Shown piece after piece: positions 11,616 to 23,701 of a DNA stretch of 64,000 nt. The translations under genes were made by a program, and so were the position numbers. The stretch covers positions 34,482,620 through 34,546,619 of the forward strand of contig NC_061511.1 in NCBI RefSeq assembly GCF_022539505.1, read 5' to 3'. The notes under the pieces were generated by a model that ran no database searches, was not told where the DNA came from, and worked only from the letters and a program-made list of their open reading frames with translations. The stretch is from Lolium rigidum (Eukaryota > Streptophyta > Magnoliopsida > Poales > Poaceae). Numbering within the stretch: position 1 is the stretch's first letter; each line of letters opens with the position of its first letter.

Positions 11616-11968
11616 TGGTGCTTTGGCTAGCGGTGGTGACTACTCCTATGTTGCTTAATTTGGGGCATTTAATTCATAATTTGTGCAAGTTGGATTACGA
11701 CTTCGTCTACGCCATGCTTTTTAGCCAAATAACATTTATTAATTTGAATTATTATTGTTTAGAAATTGAAAATTGCGCGATGCACTGGTCCTAAAACCTC
11801 AAACTATTGAAAATATGTTTTGCGGTATGCCATGCCTTGGATGGAGACAGACCCCACATATACTTTGTACCTAAAAGCACGTACCTAATTTGTGGTACCA
11901 AGTTTTTTTTATATATATGCTAGAATTGCTCTGCGTGGTTTTTCGCTTGGTCTGAACAAAACGAAAAA

Positions 11969-12095
11969 CTCCCTCCGTACCATAAAAACTTTAGATTTCT
12001 TTAAATTTGGATTTGTCTATATACTAATACTAGATAGTGTCTAGATACAACCTAAATTTTAATAAATTTAAATAATTTTGATGGAACGGAGGGAG
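11969..12095. mobile_element. Stowaway-type MITE
   Basis: A 127-bp inverted-repeat element starting CTCCCTCCGTACC and ending GGAACGGAGGGAG, AT-rich inside. TA follows at 12096-12097. The left flank reads AA, so the target duplication is slightly decayed. It lies about 420 bp upstream of the B3 gene start. Confidence 0.9.
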
Positions 12096-12514
12096 TAGCA
12101 TCCTAAACACCGTTATTCGTAATCCGGAAAGTTTCTTGAACCGCCAGGACGGTAGATGTACACAATTCAGAGACGAGCAGCTAGAGAGACAAGTGACAGC
12201 GGAAAGGACCGCCGGATACAACGAAAAGCGAGACGAGGCGTGGTGGGGCCGACGCGTCAGCGACACATTGAAGTTTAACCTAACCGTCGCCTACCTCGCG
12301 ACGGAAGTTATTGCGTGCAGCGATGGTGCAGTTTCCGCAGAGGCACAGCGAAGAGTCTCGTCGCGCCTAACTCTGCGTGCCGACGTTAATGAGCGTCACC
12401 GCTCCCCCGCCTCCCTCCGGCATAATAAAGGGTCGCTCTCTCATCGTCCCTCACACAGAAACCCTAGCGCCTCTCTCCCCAACCCTAGCCGCCACCATCT
12501 CAAGAGTCGACGCC

Positions 12515-12981
12515 ATGTCTGATGGAGGCGGAGGACGAGCTCGCGGCCGTGGTCGTGGTCGTGGCCGCGGCAGAGTTGCACGCTCGCCGTCGCCTGCGAC
12601 GCCGTCGTCTTCATCATCGGACATGCAGGAGGAGGAGGAGCGGCAAGTGTTGTTCGAGTTTGTCGTCGTCCTCAAGGGCGACCCACTCGGCATCCAGAGG
12701 CTGCCGGACAAGTTCACCGACTTCGTCGCCGGCAACGAGCCGTCCTCGCTGCATCTGCGGGAGGCAGCCTGCCGGTGGATTGTGGACGTGTTTTCTTCGA
12801 CGCGCGCGGCAAGATGTACCTCCACATCGGTTGGGAGAAGTTCACGCGCTACCACCACCTCGAAGCCGGCTTCGTGCTCACGTTCTCCTACCTTGGCGAG
12901 GGGGACATGAGCGTCAAGGTGTTCGACGAGACCCGCTATCGCCGGCACTACCACGGCGACAGCAACGAGGAGGACGACTGA
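12515..12981 (+). pseudogene. B3 DNA-binding domain gene, frameshifted
   Basis: A single-exon gene of the plant B3 superfamily. The ATG at 12515 (context GACGCCATG) opens a glycine/arginine-rich N-terminus (RGRGRGRGRGR) and a serine-rich stretch. A B3-like fold follows with LFEFVVVLKGDPLGIQRLPD at residues near 50 and SSLHLREAAC near 80. The second half, GKMYLHIGWEKF, then HLEAGFVLTF, then MSVKVFDETRYRRHYHGD and an acidic end, lies in another frame ending at TGA 12979-12981. The break is at about 12790 (TGTTTTCTTCG), net +2 or -1 relative to a continuous frame. B3 proteins bind DNA in the nucleus. An LTR begins only 48 bp past the stop. The break could be a real mutation or a consensus error. 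Confidence 0.75.
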
Positions 12982-13028
12982 GTATTGTTTCTTCGCAACG
13001 AAAATAGGCACGGAGGTTTCTAGTTGTT

Positions 13029-14618
13029 TGATACGCGTAGATGCACACGTCCGTTGGGAACCCCAAGTGGAAGGTATGATGCGTATAGAAGCAAGTTTCC
13101 CTCAGTATGAAATCAAGGTTTAATCGAACCAGTAGGAGCCAAGAAGCACGTTGAAGGTTGATGGTGGCGAAATGTGATGCGGCGCAACAACAAGGATTCC
13201 GGCGCCAACGTGGAATCTGCACAACAAAACCAAAGTACTTTGCCCCAACGAAACAGTGAGGTTGTCAATCTCACCGGCTTGCTGTAACAAAGGATTAAAC
13301 GTATCGAGTGGAAGATGTTTGCAAAGAAAACAGTAAAACACAATTGCGGTAGATTGTATGCTATGTAAAGAATAGGACCGGGGTCCACAGTTCACTAGAG
13401 GTGTCTCTCCCATAAGATAAAAGCATGTTGGGTGAACAAATTACAGTCGGGCAATTGACAAATAGAGAAAGGCATAACAATGCATATACATGATATGATA
13501 AATATAGTGAGATTTAATTGGGCATTACGACAAAGTACATAGACCGCCATCCAACTGCATCTATGCCTAAAAAGTCCACCTTCAGGTTATCATCCGAACC
13601 CCATTCAGTATTAAGTTGCTAAGCAACAGACAATTGCATTAAGTATGGTGCGTAATGTAATCAACAACTACATCCTTAGACATAGAATCAATGTTTTATC
13701 CCTAGTGGCAACAGCACATCACAACCTTAGAACTTTCTGTCACTGTCCCGGTGTCAATGAAGGCATGAACCCACTATCGTGCATAAATACTCCCTCTTGG
13801 AGTTAAGAGTAGAAACTTGGCCAGAGCCTCTACTAATAACGGAGAGCATGCAAGATCATAAACAACACATAAACAATAGATTGATAATCACCATAATCAT
13901 AGTACTCTCTATCCATCGGATCCCGACAAACACAACATATAGTATTACGGATAGATGATCTTGATCATGTTAGGCAGCTCACAAGATCCAACAATGAAGC
14001 ACAACAAGGAGAAGACGACCATCTAGCTACTTGCTATGGACCCATGGTCCAGGGGTGAACTACTCACTCATCACTCCGGAGGCGATCATGGCGATGAAGA
14101 GTCCTCCGGGAGATGAATCCCCTCTCCGGCAGGGTGCCGGAGGCGATCTCCTGAATCCCCGAGATGGGATTCGCGGCGGCGGCGTCTCTGGAAGGTTTTC
14201 CGTATCGTGGCTCTCGGTACTGGGGGTTTCGCGACGGAGACTTTAAGTAGGCGGAAGGGCAACGCGGGGGGCCACACGAGGTGCCCAGGGGGCAGGCCGG
14301 CGCGGCCAGGGCCTGGGCCGCGCCGCCCTAGCCCCTGGCTGCCTCGTGGCCCCACTTCGTTATCTCTTCGGTCTTCTGGAAGCTTCGTGCAAAAATAGGA
14401 CCCTGGGCGAAGATTTCGTCCAATTCCGAGAATATTTCCTTACTAGGATTTCTGAAACCAAAAACAGCAGAAAACAGCAACTGGCTCTTCGGCATCTTGT
14501 TAATAGGTTAGTTCCAGAAAATGCACAAATATGACATATAATGTGCATAAAACATGTAGGTATCATCAATAAAGTGGCATGGAACATAAGAAATTATCGA
14601 TACGTTGGAGACGTATCA
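13029..14618 (-). mobile_element. Sabrina/WHAM-like LTR (outer 3' LTR)
   Basis: 1590 bp, reading TGATACGCG at the left and GACGTATCA at the right, i.e. inverted TGATACG/CGTATCA ends. On the minus strand it is the 3' LTR: its right side is followed by the polypurine-tract sequence GCATCCCCAAGCTTAG. The outer flank TTGTT (13024-13028) would be the target duplication. The LTR at 15571-17157 is very similar with scattered differences. Confidence 0.92.
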
Positions 14619-15570
14619 GCATCCCCAAGCTTAGTTACTGCTCGTCCCGAGCAGGTAAAACGATAACAAAGATAATTTCTGAAGTGACATGCCATCATAA
14701 TCTTGATCATACTATTGTAAACATATGTAATGAATGCAGCGATCAAAACAAAGGTAATGACATGAGTAAACAACTGAATCATATGACAAAGACTTTTCAT
14801 GAATAGTACTTTCAAGACAAGCATCAATAAGTCTTGCATAAGAGTTAACTCATAAAGCAATAAATCAAAGTAAAGGTATTGAAGCAACACAAAGGAAGAT
14901 TAAGTTTCAGCGGTCGCTTTCAACTTATAACATGTATATCTCATGGATATTGTCAACATAGAGTAGTATAACAAGTGCAATATGCAAGTATGTAGGAATC
15001 AATGCACCGTTCACACAAGTGTTTGCTTCTTAAGGTGGAAGGAGATAGGTAAACTGACTCAACAATAAAAGTAAAAGAATGGTCCTTCAAAGAGGAAAGC
15101 ATCGATTGCTGTATTTGTGCTAGAGCTTTTATTTTGAAATCATGAAACAATTTTGTCAACGGTAGTAATAAAGCATATGAGTTATGTAAATTATATCTTA
15201 CAAGTTGCAAGCCTCATGCATAGTATACTAATAGTGCCCGCACCTCGTCCTACTTAGCTTGGACTACCGGATCTTTGCATGCCATGTTTCAACCAAGTGT
15301 CACAAAGGGGTACCTCCATGCCGCCTGTACAAAGGTCTAAGGAGAATGCTCGCATTTTGGATTTCTCGCTTTTGATTATTCTCAACTTAGACATCCATAC
15401 CGGGACAACATGGACAACGAGATAATGGACTCCTCTTAAATGCATAAGCATGTAGCAATGATTATTATTCTCATATGAGATTGAGGATATATGTCCAAAA
15501 CTGAAACTTCAACCATGATTCATGGCTTTAGTTAGCGGCCCAATGTTCTTCTCTAACAATTTTGCATGCT
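14619..15570 (-). mobile_element. Truncated internal region belonging to the 13029 LTR
   Basis: These 952 bp match 17158-18109 base for base apart from small differences, then break off after GCATGCT where the next LTR starts. In the intact copy the sequence continues past 18109. This is the last part of the internal region of an older element interrupted by the next LTR. Confidence 0.88.
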
Positions 15571-17157
15571 TGATACGCGTAGATGTACACGTCCGTTGGG
15601 AATCCCAAGAGGAAGGTATGATGCGTATAGAAGCAAGTTTCCCTCAGTATGAAACCAAGGTTTAATCGAACCAGTAGGAGCCAAGAAGCACGTTGAAGGT
15701 TGATGGTCGCGAAATGTGATGCGGCGCAACACCAGGGATTCCGACGCCAACGCGGAACCTACACAACACAACCAAAGTACTTTGTCCCAACGAAACAGTG
15801 AGGTTGTCAATCTCACCGGCTTGCTGTAACAAAGGATTAAACGTATCGAGTGGAAGATGTTTGCAAAGAAAACAGTAAACACAATTGCGGTAGATTGTAT
15901 GCTATGTAAAGAATAGGACCGGGGTCCACAGTTCACTAGAGGTGTCTCTCCCATAAGATAAAAGCATGTTGGGTGAACAAATTACAGTCGGGCAATTGAC
16001 AAATAGAGAAAGGCATAACAATGCATATACATGATAAATATAGTGAGATTTAATTGGGCATTACGACAAAGTACATAGACCGCCATCCAACTGCATCTAT
16101 GCCTAAAAAGTCCACCTTCAGGTTATCATCCGAACCCCATTCAGTATTAAGTTGCTAAGCAACGAGACAATTGCATTAAGTATGGTGCGTAATGTAATCG
16201 ACAACTACATCCTTAGACATAGAATCAATGTTTTATCCCTAGTGGCAACGGCACATCCACAACCTTAGAACTTTACATCACTCGTCCCAGATTTAATGGA
16301 GGCATGAACCCACTATCGAGCATAAATACTCCCTCTTGGAGTTAAGAGTAAAAACTTGGCCAGAGCCTCTACTAATAATGGAGAGCATGCAAGATCATAA
16401 AAAACACATAAACAATAGATTGATAATCACCATAATCATAGTACTCTCTATCCATCGGATCCCGACAAACACAACATATAGTATTACAGATAGATGATCT
16501 TGATCATGTTAGGCGGCTCACAAGATCCAACAATGAAGCACAACAAGGAGAAGACGACCATCTAGCTACTGCTATGGACCCATGGTCCGGGGGTGAACTA
16601 CTCACTCATCACTCCGGAGGCGACCATGGCGGTGTAGAGTCCTCCGGGAGATGAATCCCCTCTCCGGCAGGGTGCCGGAGGCGATCTCCGAACCCCCGAG
16701 ATGGGATTCGCGGCGGCGGCGTCTCTGGAAGGTTTTCCGTATCGTGGCTCTCGGTACTGGGGGTTTCGCGACGGAGACTTTAAGTAGGCGGAAGGGCAAC
16801 GCGGGGGGCCACACGAGGGGCCCAGGGGACAGGGTGGCGCGGCCAGGGGCCAGGCCGCGCCGCCCTATCATCTGGCCGCCTCGTGGCCCCACTTCGTTAT
16901 CTCTTCGGTCTTCTGGAAGCTTCATGCAAAAATAGGACCCCGGGCGAAAGTTTCGTCCAATTCCGAGAATATTTCCTTACTAGGATTTACTGAAACCAAA
17001 AACAGCGAGAAAACGACAATCGGCTCTTCGGCATCTTGTTAATAGGTTAGTTCCAGAAAATGCATAAATATGACATATAATGTACATAAAACATGTAGGT
17101 ATCATCAATAAAGTAGCATGGAACATAAGAAATTATCGATACGTTGGAGACGTATCA
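15571..17157 (-). mobile_element. Sabrina/WHAM-like LTR (inner 3' LTR)
   Basis: 1587 bp with the same TGATACG/CGTATCA ends. The right side continues into a polypurine tract and a complete 3' internal region (17158 on), so this is the 3' LTR of a minus-strand element. The left side sits inside another copy's internal region. Confidence 0.92.
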
Positions 17158-17178
17158 GCATCCCCAAGCTTAGTTCTG
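17158..17178 (-). other. Polypurine tract of the inner element
   Basis: On the minus strand AACTAAGCTTGGGGATGC directly precedes the LTR start TGATACGTC. The same tract precedes the LTRs at 14618 and 22102. It is the expected plus-strand primer for reverse transcription. Confidence 0.6.
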
Positions 17179-19725
17179 CTCGTCCCGAGCAGGTAAAACG
17201 ATAACAAAGATAATTTCTGAAGTGACATGCCATCATAATCTTGATCATACTATTTGTAAACATATGTAATGAATGTAGCGATCAAAACAAAGGTAATGAC
17301 ATGAGTAAACAAGTGAATCATAAAGCAAAGACTTTTCATGAATAGTACTTCAAGACAAGCATCAATAAGTCTTGCATAAGAGTTAACTCATAAAGCAATA
17401 AATCAAAGTAAAGGTATTGAAGCAACACAAAGGAAGATTAAGTTTTCAGCGGTTGCTTTCAACTTATAACATGTATATCTCATGGATATTGTCAACATAA
17501 AGTAATATAACAAGTGCAATATGCAAGTATGTAGGAATCAATGCACAGTTCACACAAGTGTTTGCTTCTTGAGGTGGAGGGAGATAGGTAAACTGACTCA
17601 ACAATAAAAGTAAAAGAATGGTCCTTCAAAGAGGAAAGCATCGATTGCTGTATTTGTGCTAGAGCTTTTATTTTGAAAACATGAAACAATTTTGTCAACG
17701 GTAGTAATAAAGCATATGAGTTATGTAAATTATATCTTACAAGTTGCAAGCCTCATGCATAGTATACTAATAGTGCCCGCACCTCGTCCTACTTAGCTTG
17801 GACTACCGGATCTTCGCATGCCATGTTTCAACCAAGTGTCACAAAGGGGTACCTCCATGCCGCATGTACAAAGGTCTAAGGAGAAAGCTCGCATTTTGGA
17901 TTTCTCGCTTTTGATTATTCTCAACTTAGACATCCATACCGGGACAACATGGACAACGAGATAATGGACTCCTCTTAAATGCATAAGCATGTAGCAACAA
18001 TTATTATTCTCATATGAGATTGAGGATATATGTCCAAAACTGAAACTTCAACCATGATTCATGGCTTTAGTTAGCGGCCCAATGTTCTTCTCTAACAATT
18101 TTGCATGCTCCAACCACTAAAATGATAGATCCTTCAGACAAGACGGACATGCATAGCAACTCACATGATATTCAACAATAGTTGATGGCGTTCCCAAGAA
18201 GCATGGTTATCGCACAACAAGCAACTTAATAAAATATAAAGTGCATAAGTACATATTCAATACTACGATAGTTTTTAAGGCTATTTTGTCGCATGAGCTA
18301 TATATTGCAAAGGTGAATGATGGAATTTTAAAGGTAGTACTCAAGCAATTTACTTTGGAATGGCGGAGAAATACCATGTAGTATGTAGGTATGGTGGACA
18401 CAAATGGCATAGTGGTTGGCTCAAGGATTTTGGATGCATGAGAAGTATTCCCTCTCGATACAAGGTTTAGGCTAGCAAGGTTATTTGAAGCAAACTCAAG
18501 GATGAACAAGTGCAGCAAAACTCACATAAAAGACATATTGTAAACATTATAAGACTCTACACCGTCTTCCTTGTTGTTCAAAACTCAATACTAGATATTA
18601 TCTAGACCTTAGAGAGATCAAATATGCAAATCAAATTTTAGCAAGCTCTATGTACTTCTTCATTAATGGGTGCAAAGTATATGATGCAAGAGCTTAAACA
18701 TGAGCACAACAATTGCCAAGTATCACATTATCCAAGACATTTTAGAATTACTACATGTAGCATTTTTCAATTCCAACCATATAACAATTTAACGAAGAAG
18801 AAACTTCGCCTTGAACATTATGAGTAAGGCCTAAGGACACATGTGTCCATATGCAACAGCGGAGCGTGTCTCTCTCCCACAAAGTGAATGCTAGGATCCA
18901 TTTTATTCAAACAAAAACAAAAACAAACCGACGCTCCAAGTAAAGAACACAAGATGTGACTGAATAAAAATATAGTTTCAGGGGAGGAACCTGATGATGT
19001 TGTCGATGAAGAAGGGGATGCCTTGGGCATCCCCAAGCTTAGACGCTTGAGTCTTCTTAAAATATGCAGGGGTGAACCACGGGGGCATCCCCAAGCTTAG
19101 AAGCTTTCACTCCTCTTGATCATAGTATATCATTCTCCTCTCTTGACCCTTGAAAACTTCCTTCACACCAAACTTCAAGCAAACTCATTAGAGGGTTAGT
19201 GCACAATTAATAATTCACTCATTCAGAGGTGACACAATCATTATTTTCACTTCTGGACATTGCATAATGCTACTGGACATTAATGGATCAAAGAAATAAA
19301 TCCAACATAGCAAAAGAGGCAATGCGAAATAAAAGGCAGAATCTGTCAAAAACAGAACAGTCCGTGAAGACGAATTTAAAGCTGGCACCAGACTTGCTCA
19401 AATGGAAAAACTCAAAACTAATGAAAGTTGCGTACATATCTGAGGATCACGCTCGTAAATTGGCAGATTTTTTCGAATTTTCTACAGAGGACTGTGCCCA
19501 GATTCGTGACAGACAGCAATGCTGTTTCTGCGCAGCGATCCCAAATATAACATCAACTTGACATAGAAACTTTACTTGGCACAAAAACATGATAAGGAGA
19601 GGTTGCTACAGTAGTAAACAACTTCCAAGACTCAACAAAACAAAAAATTACTGTAGTAAAAACATGGGTTGTCTTCCATAAGCGCTTTTCTTTAACGCCT
19701 TTCAGCTAGGCGCAGAAAGTGCAAA

Positions 19726-20788
19726 TCAAGTAACATCGAGAGTAGAAGCATCAACATCATAGCTTGTTCTAATAATAGAATCAAAAGGCAACTTCATTCT
19801 CTTTCTAGGGAAGTGTTTCATACCTTTCTTGAGAGGAAATTGATATTTAATATTACCTTCCCTCATATCAATAACAGCACCAACGGTTCGAAGAAAAGGT
19901 CTTCCCAACACAATAGGACAAGATGCATTGCATTCGATATCCAAGACAACAAAATCAACGGGGACAAGGTTATTGTTAACCGTAATATGCACATTATCAA
20001 TCCTCCCCAAAGGTTTCTTTTTAACATTATCGGCAAGATTAACATCCAAATAACAATTCTTCAATGGTGGCAAGTCAAGCATATCATAAATCTTTTTAGG
20101 CATAACAGAAATACTTGCACCAAGATCACATAAAGCATTACATTCAAAGTCATTGAATTTCATTTTAATGATGGGCTCCCAACCATCTTCTAACTTTCTA
20201 GGAATAGAAGTTTCAAGTTTTAGTTTCTCTTCTCTAGCTTTTATGAGAGCATTTGTAATATGTTTTGTAAAGGCTAAATTTATAGCACTAGCATTAGGAC
20301 TTTTAGCAAGTTTTTGTAAGAACTTTATAACTTCAGAGATGTGGCAATCATCAAAATCTAAATCATTATGAGCTACAGCAATGGGATCATTGTTCCCAAG
20401 GTTGGAAAAAATTTCAGCAGTTTTATCACAAGCAGTTTCAGCAGTTTTAGCAATTTCGGGCAGTTTTGTTCGCTTTGCACTAGAAGTAGAAACATTGCCA
20501 ACACCAATTATTTTACCATTGATAGTAGGAGGTGCAGCAACATGTGAAGAATTAGCATTACTAGTGGTGGTAATAGTCCAAACTTTAGCTACATTATTCT
20601 CTTTAGCTAGTTTTTCATTTTCTTCTCTATCCCACCTAGCACGCAGTTCAGCCATTAATCTTATATTCTCATTAATTCTAACTTGGATGGCATTTGCTGT
20701 AGTAGTAATCTTATTATCAATATCATCAGGTTTAGCAGCCATTTTATTAATTAAAGAGGATTGTGATGCGGACATGTATGAGATTCGG
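19726..20788 (-). CDS. gag-protease polyprotein of a non-autonomous gypsy-like element, 5' partial
   Basis: An open frame of about 354 codons from the gap edge to the TGA at 19726-19728. The N-terminal part is a gag-like helical, charged region (LMAELRARWDREENEKLAKE); the first visible Met that could serve locally is in SYMSASQ, but the true start is in the gap. The C-terminal third is retropepsin-like with C-D-L-G-A-S-I-S-V-M-P, then VDFVVLDIECN and VLGRPFLRTVGAVIDMREG. The usual catalytic D-T/S-G is D-L-G here. No pol domains follow. In the family the product packages RNA and matures gag, with the other enzymes presumably supplied in trans. Any apparent continuation across the N run is an artefact. 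Confidence 0.85.
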
Positions 20789-20888
20789 NNNNNNNNNNNN
20801 NNNNNNNNNNNNNNNNNNNNNNNNNNNNNNNNNNNNNNNNNNNNNNNNNNNNNNNNNNNNNNNNNNNNNNNNNNNNNNNNNNNNNNNN
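20789..20888. other. Scaffold gap (100 N)
   Basis: Exactly 100 N separating a minus-strand gag region from a plus-strand 3' internal region of a related but different element. Confidence 0.99.
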
Positions 20889-22101
20889 GAGAGGGAATGC
20901 TTCTCGTGCATCCAAAACCTTGAGCCAAAACCTATGCCATTTGTGTCCACCATAACTACCTACTATGTGGTATTTTTCTCGCCATTCCAAGTAAATACTT
21001 CATGTGCTACCTTTAAACAATTCAAAACTTTATTACTCCTTATTTGTGTCAATGTTTTATAGCTCATGAGGAAGTATGTGGTGTTTTATCTTTCAATATT
21101 GTTGGGTAGACTTTCACCAATGGACTAGTGGCATATACATCCGCTTATCCAATAATTTTGCAAAAAGAGCTGGCAACGGGGTGCCCAGCCCCAATTAATT
21201 AACTTTCATTAATAATTCTCTTCACATGTTTTGCCCTGATTTATCAGTAAGCAACTTAATTTTGCAATAGACACTCCTCCATGGTATGTGAAATGTTGGA
21301 AGGCGCCCGAGGATTCGTTTAGCCATGGCTTGTGAAAGCAAAAGGTTGGGAGGAGTGTCATCTATAAATAAAACTAAAATACATGTGTAAACAAAAGAGA
21401 AGAGGGATGATCTACCTTGCTGGTAGAGATAACGTCCTTCATGGGAGCCGCTCTTTGAAAGTCCGTTTGGCAAGGGGGTTAGAGTGCCCACTACCATTCG
21501 TTGACAACAACAAACACCTCTCAAAACTTTATTTTTTATGCTCTCTATATGATTTCAAAACTTGAAAAGCTCTAGCACATGATTTAATCCCTGCTTCCCT
21601 CTCGAAGGGCCTTTCTTTTACTTTATGTTGAGTCAGTTTACCTAATTCTTTCTATCTTAGAAGCAAACACTTGTGTCAACCGTGCATTGATTCTTACATA
21701 CTTGCTTACTTGCACTTATTATACTACTTTGTGTTGACAAATATCCATGAGATATGCATGTTGAAAGTTGAAAGCAATTGCTTGAAACTTAAATCTTCCT
21801 TTGTGTTGCTTCAAAACCTTGTATTAAGAATCTATTGCTTTATGAGTTAACTCTTATGCAAGACTTTTTGATGCTTGTCTTGAAAGTACTACTCATGAAA
21901 AGTTTTTGCTATATGATTCAGTTGTTTAGTCATTATCTTTTTGTTAGCAAACTATAGACCATTGCTTTGAGTCACTTCATTCATCTCATATGCTTTACAA
22001 TAGTATTGATCAAGATTATGTTGGTAGGATGTCACTTCAGAAATTATTCTTTTTATCGTTTACCTACTCGAGGGCGAGTAGGAACTAAGCTTGGGGATGC
22101 T
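20889..22101 (+). mobile_element. 3' internal region of a diverged Sabrina-like element
   Basis: Begins with sequence related to 2117 onward of the first copy (GAGAGGGAATGCTTCTCGTG) but soon diverges. It carries a segment absent from the other copies (about 21080-21540). The last 500 bp are again clearly homologous. It ends in the polypurine tract GGAACTAAGCTTGGGGATGC directly before the LTR. No gag or protease remains. Confidence 0.82.
22081..22101 (+). other. Polypurine tract
   Basis: GGAACTAAGCTTGGGGATGC immediately upstream of the LTR start TGATACGTC at 22102; same motif as in the minus-strand copies. Confidence 0.6.
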
Positions 22102-23701
22102 TGATACGTCTCCAACGTATCTATAATTTCTTATGTTCCATGCTAGTTTTATGACAATACCTACATGTTTTATTCACACTTTATAATGTTTTTATGCATT
22201 TTCTCGGGACTAACCTATTAACAAGATGCCACGAGTGCCAGCTTCCGTTTTCTCGCTGTTTTTCATTTAGAAAAGTTGTTTTACAAATATTCTCGGAATT
22301 GGACGAAACAAAAGCCCACGGCCCTATTTTCCACGGAGTGTTCCAGAAGACCGAAGAGGAGTCGAGGAAGGCCAGCAGGGGGCCCTCCCCATATGGTGGC
22401 GCGGGGGGGCCCACAGCCGCGCCGCGACGTGGGGAGGGAGCCCCTGGCTCCCCCGACGCTGCCCCTTCGCCTATTTATTCCTTCGTCCCCGAAAACCCTA
22501 GTACCGAGAGCCAAAATACCAGAATAGTTCCAGAGACAACGCCGCCATCAACCCTAACTCGGGGGGTTCAGAAGATCTCCTTCGGCACCCTGCCGGAGAG
22601 GGGAATCATCACCGGAGGGCTCTACATCACCATGCCCGCCTCCGGACTGATGCGTGAGTAGTTCATCCTTGGACTACGGGTCCAAGGAGTAGCTAGATGG
22701 TTGTCTTCTCCTATTGTGCTATCATGTTTAGATCTTGTGAGCTGCCTATCATGATCAAGATCATCTATTTGTAATGCTACATGTTGTGTTTGTTGGGATC
22801 CGATGAATATGGAATACTATGTCAAGTTGATTATTGATCTATCATATATGTGTTGTTTATGATCTTGCATGCTCTCCGTTGCTAGTAGAGGCTCTGGCCA
22901 AGTTGATACTTGTAACTCCAAGAGGGGGTATTTATGCTAGATAGTGGGTTCATGTCTCCATTGAATCTGGGGGAGTGACAGCAACCCCTAAGGTTGTGGA
23001 TGTGCTGTTGCCACTAGGGATAAAACATCAATGCTTTGCCTAAGGATATTTGTATTGTTTACATTACGCACAGTACTTAATGCAATTGTCTGTTGCTTGC
23101 AACTTAATACTGGAAGGGGTGCGGATGCTAACCCGAAGGTGGACTTTTTAGGCACAGATGCATGCTGGATGGCGGTCTATGTTCTTTGTCGTAATGCCCT
23201 AAGTAAATCTCATAGTAGTCATCATGATATGTATGTGCATTGTTATGCCCTCTCTCTATTTGTCAATTGCCCAACTGTAATTTGTTTACCCAACATGTTA
23301 TTTATCTTATTGGAGAGACACCACTAGTGAACTGTGGACCCCGGTCCATTCTTTTACATGTGAAATACAACCTACTGCAATCATTGTTCTCTTTTGTTTT
23401 CTGCAAGCAAACATCATTTTCCACACCATACGTTTAATCCTTTGTTTTCAGCAAGCCGGTGAGATTGACAACCTCACTCGTTAAGTTGGGGCAAAGTAGT
23501 TTGATTGTGTTGTGCGGGTTCCACGTTGGCACCGGAATCCCTGGTGTTGCGCCGCACTACACTCCTTCACCAACAACCTTCACGTGATCTTCATCTCCTA
23601 CTGGTTCGATAACCTTGGTTTCTTACTGAGGGAAAACTCGCTGCTGTACGCATCATACCTTCCTCTTGGGGTTCCCAACGGACGTGTGCTTTACCGTCAC
23701 A
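22102..23701 (+). mobile_element. Sabrina-like 3' LTR with altered end
   Basis: 1600 bp starting TGATACGTCTCCAACG. The 3' end reads ACCGTCACA instead of the ...CGTATCA seen in the other copies, either mutated or a subfamily form. A TATA-like CCTATTTATTCC lies near 22468. The flank AGCAC (23702-23706) would be the target duplication; the partner is not in view. The LTR directly abuts a LINE ORF1, which it interrupts. Confidence 0.88.

Larger units (their letters stand above)
17158..20788 (-). mobile_element. Internal region of the inner Sabrina/WHAM-like element
   Basis: Read on the minus strand it holds gag-protease (20788 to 19726) and then about 2.57 kb without coding capacity up to the 3' LTR. 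It is almost identical to 1-3337 inverted. The 5' part of gag, the primer-binding site and the 5' LTR lie beyond the gap. The DNA right of the gap is a different plus-strand element, so the missing end is not in this window. Confidence 0.9.

Noticed and set aside
12136..12522. 128-codon frame upstream of the B3 gene
   Set aside because: It overlaps the probable promoter and 5' UTR of the B3 gene and has no domain.
19726..20928. gag-protease frame continuing across the N run
   Set aside because: The right side of the gap belongs to a plus-strand element; the apparent extension is an artefact of translating N.
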